A stretch of 7,776 nt of DNA from Bacteroidales bacterium (lineage in GTDB: Bacteria > Bacteroidota > Bacteroidia > Bacteroidales > UBA10428), in assembly GCA_016926235.1 (NCBI GenBank), contig JAFGOZ010000586.1:1-7776 (forward strand), read 5' to 3'. The translations under genes and the position numbers were made by a program. The notes under the pieces are model-generated. The model did no database searches, was not told the DNA's origin, and saw only the letters and a program-made list of their open reading frames with translations. Shown here piece by piece: positions 1 through 4,995 of the stretch (the stretch's first letter is position 1; each line of letters begins with the position of its first letter).

Positions 1-1812
1 ATGACGGAGAATTATAAGGTGAGACTTGGTAAAGATCCGGGTATACCTGAATTTGTATCATGGCAGAATAGTCTTTCGAGAGTTCGGGACCTTCTGGAAA
101 TTGGCAAAATAAATGACACATATGTTGCCCTTGAATATGAAGTGCCCTATAATCAGAGCAGATTAGATTGTTTGCTGTTCGGTAAGAGTAAGAATGATAT
201 ATCAAATGTTGTCCTGATCGAGTTAAAGCAATGGTCTACCGTTAAGGCACTTGAAGAAGAAGGGAATTTTGTTGAGACATATACTGGTGGTAACGAAAGG
301 ATTGTTCCACATCCATCTCAACAGGTAAAAGGCTATCACAACTATATGATGGGGTTTGTTGAAGAGTTCGAGAAAGTGCCAACTCTGACACTCTACAGTT
401 GTGCATATTGCCATAACTATTCAAGGCTAGACGGTAAAGGTCTCCACAGTCCCATATACAAAGAACTTATCACTGAATTCCCCTTATATACAAAAGAGGA
501 TACAAAACTGCTAGGTACCAGGATAAAAGAATTGCTTGAGAATGGTGCTGGATTTGAGATATTCAACCGGTTCATGCAGAGCCGGCTCCGACCTTCGAAA
601 AAACTTCTGGAGTATGTTCACAGGATTATAAAGAATGATGTTGTCTTTTCTTTACTAAATGAGCAATTGGTAGCCAAAAACCTGATCTGGTCAAGATGCA
701 GGACTTCAATTAAAAAGAAAGAGAAATCAATTATTATTGTTCATGGTGGTCCCGGAACTGGTAAATCGGTAATTGCATTGAACATCTTGGCTGAGGCCGC
801 TCAAAAGAAGCTGAATGTTATGTATGGATGCAAATCCAAACCTTTTACAGAAGGCTTAAGGAAACTAGTAGGCAGGGGTGGTGAAATTATGTTTTATAAC
901 CTTTACAGGTTTGTACCTAGCAAGGTCAAAGAGAATGAAATTGATCTCCTTCTTATTGATGAAGCACACAGGGTCGAAAAGACCAGCAATCATCAATATA
1001 CCAAACCCCAAGACAGGACAGAAATGCCCCAGATGGAACAGCTTGTCAGATGTTCAAAAACAACTGTTTTCTTTATCGATGACAGGCAAAATGTCCGCTC
1101 ATCTGAAGTTGGGAGCTCGGAAATGATAAGAACTGCTGCCAATAAATTTAGTGCCTGGATCCATGAAGTTTATCTTGAAACACAGTACAGGTGTATGGGA
1201 TCAAATGATTATCTCCTTTGGATTGAATCTGTACTTGGTTATTCAGATGAAAAAAGGATTTTCCGTAAGGATGACCAGTTTGACTTCAGAATCTTTTCTT
1301 CTCCCCAGGAGATAATGGATATTCTTCATGAAAAAGAAAAAGAGAAATCCAATTCAGCAAGGATGGTTGCAGGATTCTGCTGGCCATGGAGCAGCAAACT
1401 GGATGCAAATGGAGAGCTGGTAAAAGATGTTAGGATCGGTGATTTTGCTATGCCATGGGAGACTCATGATAAAATAGCTTTAATCCCCCAAGGTTATGTA
1501 AAGTGGTTTGAATGGGCATATCGACCTGAAGGGATCAAGCAGGTGGGGTGCATTTATACTGCACAGGGATTTGAATTTGATTACATTGGTGTGATAATTG
1601 GAAATGATCTATGTGTTGATAAGACTGCTGGAAAACTATCTGCTGATATTACCGCTACCAAAGATCCGATGCTGAAAAGAAGCACAGATAATTTCGAAAA
1701 GCATGTTAAAAACATTTACAGGACACTTCTTACAAGGGGTATGAAGGGGTGCTATGTTTATTTAACTGATAAGAACACTGAAGAGTATTTCAGGCAGAGG
1801 ATGGAAAAATAA
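1..1812 (+). CDS. DUF2075 / Schlafen group 3-type nuclease-helicase, start possibly upstream of window
   Basis: Predicted cytosolic DNA or RNA helicase fused to a nuclease-like domain. Residues about 40-80 carry a PD-(D/E)XK-like pattern: E45, then D56 in RLDCLLFG, then E74 and K76 in IELKQW. The P-loop domain begins near residue 243. Walker A is GGPGTGKS (249-256), Walker B is LLLIDEAHR (316-324), a motif III-like VFFIDD lies at 356-361, TQYRC at 394-398, TAQGFEFD at 520-527, and a motif VI-like LLTRG at 576-580. This order matches DUF2075 (Pfam PF09848), found in Schlafen-like helicases and often in defence islands. The gene ends in TAA and converges on the AIPR gene 46 bases away. The ATG at base 1 fixes 603 residues, but family members usually have more sequence before the SWQNSL block (20-25), so the real start may lie outside. 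Hand counts of three lines suggest slightly higher GC than the opposing genes. Family call is firm; substrate and role are inferred. Confidence 0.88.
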   Translation: MTENYKVRLGKDPGIPEFVSWQNSLSRVRDLLEIGKINDTYVALEYEVPYNQSRLDCLLFGKSKNDISNVVLIELKQWSTVKALEEEGNFVETYTGGNERIVPHPSQQVKGYHNYMMGFVEEFEKVPTLTLYSCAYCHNYSRLDGKGLHSPIYKELITEFPLYTKEDTKLLGTRIKELLENGAGFEIFNRFMQSRLRPSKKLLEYVHRIIKNDVVFSLLNEQLVAKNLIWSRCRTSIKKKEKSIIIVHGGPGTGKSVIALNILAEAAQKKLNVMYGCKSKPFTEGLRKLVGRGGEIMFYNLYRFVPSKVKENEIDLLLIDEAHRVEKTSNHQYTKPQDRTEMPQMEQLVRCSKTTVFFIDDRQNVRSSEVGSSEMIRTAANKFSAWIHEVYLETQYRCMGSNDYLLWIESVLGYSDEKRIFRKDDQFDFRIFSSPQEIMDILHEKEKEKSNSARMVAGFCWPWSSKLDANGELVKDVRIGDFAMPWETHDKIALIPQGYVKWFEWAYRPEGIKQVGCIYTAQGFEFDYIGVIIGNDLCVDKTAGKLSADITATKDPMLKRSTDNFEKHVKNIYRTLLTRGMKGCYVYLTDKNTEEYFRQRMEK

Positions 1813-1858
1813 CATTCCGCTCTAAAGAGCTTGCACTAGATAACAGAATATTTAGCAA
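1813..1858. other. Convergent intergenic spacer with a small palindrome
   Basis: This 46-base gap separates the stop codons of two converging genes. It holds the palindrome GCTCT-AA-AGAGC at 1819-1830. Its five-base arms around a two-base centre would give a weak hairpin, and no run of T follows directly on either strand. It could take part in bidirectional termination, but the sequence does not show a convincing intrinsic terminator. Nothing else is visible here. Confidence 0.3.
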
Positions 1859-3994
1859 TCAGTTAGATTCTTCCAAATCAAATACGGCAGTTTTATATTG
1901 TAATTTAGTAAGCAGATCATTCACAATTATAATTTCCCGTGGACTCGGACGAAGCTTCTCTTTAAGTTTTCTTCCCAGGTTGTGAACAGCAGTTGTCTGG
2001 TATTCTGAAATATCAGGATTATTTTTACAGAACAAATAAATCTCCTTCCATTTTTCTGGTTTTATCCCTTTTATTGTTGCCTCTATTTCTTCATAATATG
2101 CTTTTTCCACATCATTATTACTAATTCTCATTCTAGTTTTACCACCTGAATTCTGAAGATCATTTTTAGGAATTCTTAAATCAATATCCTTGTATTGACC
2201 AGATTTAAACGCTTCTTGGATAGAAGTCCAGCATTCTACTTTCTTTGCCCACTCTCCATATAATGCCCCAGGTGCAGTCTCTTTGATGAAATATTCAACC
2301 AGGCACATAAACTCTCTGATTGTTTTTTGAAGATCATCAGAAACTGACTGATTTAGCCATATTTTGTAAAGGTCTAGTTTATAATCAGACAGATAGCCAA
2401 ATAGAGAAATTGAGTAAGGAACCGTAATATATCTTAAGTCCCCAATTGCATTTGGTTTTATACCGTAAACCTTTTCAAAGGTTCTGAATAAAATTGCTTT
2501 CGCAACCAGGTCTTCAAAATAAATGTTATCAGGTTCATCCACAAGGTTATAGTCAATGAAGTTTTTGTAATTCTTCTGATTTCCCCTGACAACAATATGG
2601 GGACCAATAAGAATTCTTTTTCCATCTACTATTTCCTTATAGGAATTCAGGTATTTTGCTAATTCTTCCTTATTTATTACCTGAGATTTAGGATTTGCCG
2701 CATCAAAAGCTTTCCGCTTTTGAATACTGTTACCCGCTTTTAATCTTGCATTCTTATACTGTCCTCTGGCTCTTTCATAGAACCACCTGGTGCGAATACT
2801 TTTGCCTCTTTGTAGTGGTGCCAGAGTCGTTCTGGATATTTTTTCAAGTGTAATATGATATGGTCTGTTTGAACTTAAGTCTGAAATTGCAATTTTATTT
2901 TGAGTATTGGCATATTCTGAAATTCGTGAAACAATTTCGGAGAATTGATCTCTGTTCTTGACAACATTCAATTTCATTTGAACATAAATTAAGTCAATTT
3001 GAGATCTGATATATTTCTTATGTGTGTGATAAATCGAGGCAGTGGTCTGTCCTCCATTAACAATTTGAAAATCTTTTACTTTAGTTATTACATATCCGTT
3101 ATTTTCAGTTATATGTTCAATTTCAACACTCTCTGCCGTTGCGGAAAGTCCATTATTATAGGCTAAAAACATTTCAGGTTGAGTTGTTATCGTCTCCCGG
3201 ATTCCCTTGTTTATTTTACCTGTAAATTGGAGGAAAGATCTAACATTCTGTTCCAATAGCCGAGATCCATATTTTTCATAAATCATTGCTAATGCCCGTC
3301 CAGGAATTAATGCCAGGTAAGATTGATATTGCTCATTCTGGAGAGGTGAAACAATGCAGGGTATGTTGAAACTGAGACTTTTAAAGTCTATCTCAATCGG
3401 AACATGTTCTTTTTCAGTAATATCATATAGATAGTTCAGATCAACAACACGAAAATAAACAGGAAACTCAGCTACAGTTGCCTGTTTTGGAATCTCACCC
3501 GGGTAAATTCCATCAGTTATAATTATTGCGTTAACTCTTACAAGATATTCTCTTAATTCATCCGAAGAGCAAAGAGTATTAGCTAGGTCAAAGATCATAG
3601 ATGATTCTTCAATTTCATTTACATAGTTTTTGGATATTCCTTTTGTAAAAAAATTTAGAATCCTTTTTGCAGCTGTATCTACCTCATCCTTGCTGATTCT
3701 TGTAATTTCGTCTGTGCCTTTATAAATTGTTATAAATAAATCTATTGTTTCATAGTTTTCAGATATAGAATAGGCATTAATTTTATGTTGGTTCTTTCTT
3801 CCAAGGGAACTCTCATCATATGCAACTCTGACATTTTCAGTTTCTCCTGCACCAGCGAGCAAATCGACTGCCGTTTGAGTAAATATTTGTTCCAATGTAC
3901 CTCCCTCTTCCAGAGAAACTTGCATAGTTTTCACTTCCTGTAGGATATCCTGATAATATCGGGATAGTTCTTCTTTTTCTATCGTTTCAATCAT
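1859..3994 (-). CDS. AIPR family protein (abortive infection/phage resistance-associated)
   Basis: A 711-residue soluble protein with no signal peptide or membrane segment. The AIPR domain (Pfam PF10592) occupies roughly residues 245-580. Diagnostic blocks are NVRSFLQFTGKINKGI (250-265), FLAYNNGLSATAESVEIE (276-293), DFQIVNGGQTTASIY (308-322), YANTQNKIAISDL (361-373) and RWFYERARGQY (403-413). The N-terminal 240 residues and the C-terminal 130 residues are less recognisable. AIPR proteins occur beside restriction-modification and other phage-resistance genes, but their biochemical activity is not settled; I do not assign one. The QIVNGGQTTASIY block resembles the GQ-centred motif of DUF262/DGQHR proteins (see findings). 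It is the last visible gene of the operon. Its ATG overlaps the TGA of the preceding gene (ATGA), and no close Shine-Dalgarno is visible (a GAGG lies about 22 bases upstream), so translation probably depends on coupling. Ends in TGA. Full length and apparently intact. Confidence 0.92.
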   Translation of the reverse strand: MIETIEKEELSRYYQDILQEVKTMQVSLEEGGTLEQIFTQTAVDLLAGAGETENVRVAYDESSLGRKNQHKINAYSISENYETIDLFITIYKGTDEITRISKDEVDTAAKRILNFFTKGISKNYVNEIEESSMIFDLANTLCSSDELREYLVRVNAIIITDGIYPGEIPKQATVAEFPVYFRVVDLNYLYDITEKEHVPIEIDFKSLSFNIPCIVSPLQNEQYQSYLALIPGRALAMIYEKYGSRLLEQNVRSFLQFTGKINKGIRETITTQPEMFLAYNNGLSATAESVEIEHITENNGYVITKVKDFQIVNGGQTTASIYHTHKKYIRSQIDLIYVQMKLNVVKNRDQFSEIVSRISEYANTQNKIAISDLSSNRPYHITLEKISRTTLAPLQRGKSIRTRWFYERARGQYKNARLKAGNSIQKRKAFDAANPKSQVINKEELAKYLNSYKEIVDGKRILIGPHIVVRGNQKNYKNFIDYNLVDEPDNIYFEDLVAKAILFRTFEKVYGIKPNAIGDLRYITVPYSISLFGYLSDYKLDLYKIWLNQSVSDDLQKTIREFMCLVEYFIKETAPGALYGEWAKKVECWTSIQEAFKSGQYKDIDLRIPKNDLQNSGGKTRMRISNNDVEKAYYEEIEATIKGIKPEKWKEIYLFCKNNPDISEYQTTAVHNLGRKLKEKLRPSPREIIIVNDLLTKLQYKTAVFDLEESN
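3991..3994 (-). promoter_or_regulatory. ATGA stop/start overlap (translational coupling)
   Basis: Read on the - strand the bases are ATGA: the ATG of the AIPR gene and the TGA of the DUF4420-like gene share two bases. With no good ribosome binding site just upstream, this supports termination-reinitiation coupling and co-expression of the two proteins. It also supports the choice of this ATG as the AIPR start. Confidence 0.75.
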
Positions 3995-4995
3995 ATAAAA
4001 CTTAATATCTTAAAAACCTCTTGTTCAGGAATCTCGTAATCATTGCATAGTGATACTATTATTGAATACTTCACATCTCCGACTCCTTTTCTAATATCTG
4101 TTTCTTCAATTCTGGGAAACTGATGTTCGACCTTATAGTAAATATCTTGCCTTATGAAATATCCAACATCAGAATAGTATTGCCTATGAGGGTCAAAAAA
4201 TCCGGCATCTGTTAGTTTGTTTCTGAATTGGTTAGATGCACTCAAGTTAATACTTAAAAGTCCATAAATAGAATCTACTATTTGATTTAATGTCTCACCT
4301 GCCTGCTGTAAAGTTTCCAAAGAAAGATGATTTAGAAAAAGGTTATCAGTGTTTGCAGTATCAAGTTGCCTTTCACTGCTGATTTGAACCTTTTGGTGGT
4401 TGTTACTATGAGTTGTCTTGACTTCAACACTCCACCTTCCAAACTGAAAGTCCCTAACTTGTTTTTCTGGCCCGATCCAAGATATAATAATATTGTCAAA
4501 GTCAGAGTTCGCTAATAAAAACTTCCGCATAAAGAATAACTCACCATAAAGACCCCTTTGTTCTTCCTGTGTAAGGCCTTGCTGCTTGAACCGCTCAAAT
4601 AAGCTCTGCCATTTGATTAAACGATTAGAATAATTTTTAAGAATCTTTTTAATATCTGATTCGTTAATAATAGCTGCAAGAATGTCAGCAATAAGCGAAT
4701 CAAAAATATCCTTGAATTGACTATCAACTAAAACCAGATTAAGCAATAGAAAACCTGAGTTGTCCGGATCATATATTTTCTCAAACTTTAATCCTCTTAA
4801 CTCGTATTTGAAATTAAATTCCTTTCCGGTATTAAACGGCACTCTGATAATAAGCATCCTATGAGTTTCAGGATTTTTTATTCCTAGAAATACATCACAA
4901 TCACTTGTATCAGAGTATCGTATTTTAAATAATCCGGGAATGACTGAATTATTCTCTTTAAGTTGAGTCCATATTTGTTTAATCCGATCCATCAT
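3991..4995 (-). CDS. PD-(D/E)XK motif protein (DUF4420-type predicted restriction endonuclease)
   Basis: Predicted nuclease of 334 residues, a usual size for this family (Pfam PF14390). The catalytic region is RGLYGELFFMRKFL (147-160) followed by GPEKQVRDFQFGRWSVEVKTT (175-195). The likely metal-binding set is E152, D182, E191 and K193 (D-x8-E-V-K), with Q204 in KVQISSE as a possible extra core residue. All are present, so the enzyme looks active. The N-terminal 130 residues hold alternating strand-like and helical stretches with no motif I recognise; no membrane or export signal is visible. The start overlaps the end of the Z1 gene by 17 bases. Two ATGs in tandem (4995 and 4992) are both possible, and only a weak AGAGA-like sequence precedes them. 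Position between Z1 and AIPR suggests it is the DNA-cutting subunit of the system; that role is inferred from motif and context. Family call is strong. Confidence 0.9.
   Translation of the reverse strand: MMDRIKQIWTQLKENNSVIPGLFKIRYSDTSDCDVFLGIKNPETHRMLIIRVPFNTGKEFNFKYELRGLKFEKIYDPDNSGFLLLNLVLVDSQFKDIFDSLIADILAAIINESDIKKILKNYSNRLIKWQSLFERFKQQGLTQEEQRGLYGELFFMRKFLLANSDFDNIIISWIGPEKQVRDFQFGRWSVEVKTTHSNNHQKVQISSERQLDTANTDNLFLNHLSLETLQQAGETLNQIVDSIYGLLSINLSASNQFRNKLTDAGFFDPHRQYYSDVGYFIRQDIYYKVEHQFPRIEETDIRKGVGDVKYSIIVSLCNDYEIPEQEVFKILSFI
4979..4995 (-). promoter_or_regulatory. 17-base gene overlap between Z1 and DUF4420-type genes
   Basis: The last codons of the Z1 gene (stop TAA at 4981-4979) overlap the first codons of the PD-(D/E)XK gene in a different frame. 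No strong ribosome binding site precedes the downstream start, so the overlap most likely couples translation within one polycistronic message. Confidence 0.65.

Noticed and set aside
223..424. Two overlapping small reading frames on the - strand
   Set aside because: They lie entirely antisense inside the conserved N-terminal domain of the DUF2075 gene and encode no recognisable motif; they are shadows.
878..1126. 82-codon + strand frame inside the helicase gene
   Set aside because: It is an out-of-frame read through the Walker B region of the DUF2075 gene, with no own start signal or domain.
1819..1830. GCTCT-AA-AGAGC palindrome as an intrinsic terminator between the convergent genes
   Set aside because: The arms are only five bases, the loop is too tight to form fully, and no T-run follows at once on either strand. 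Kept only as a weak hairpin in the spacer entry.
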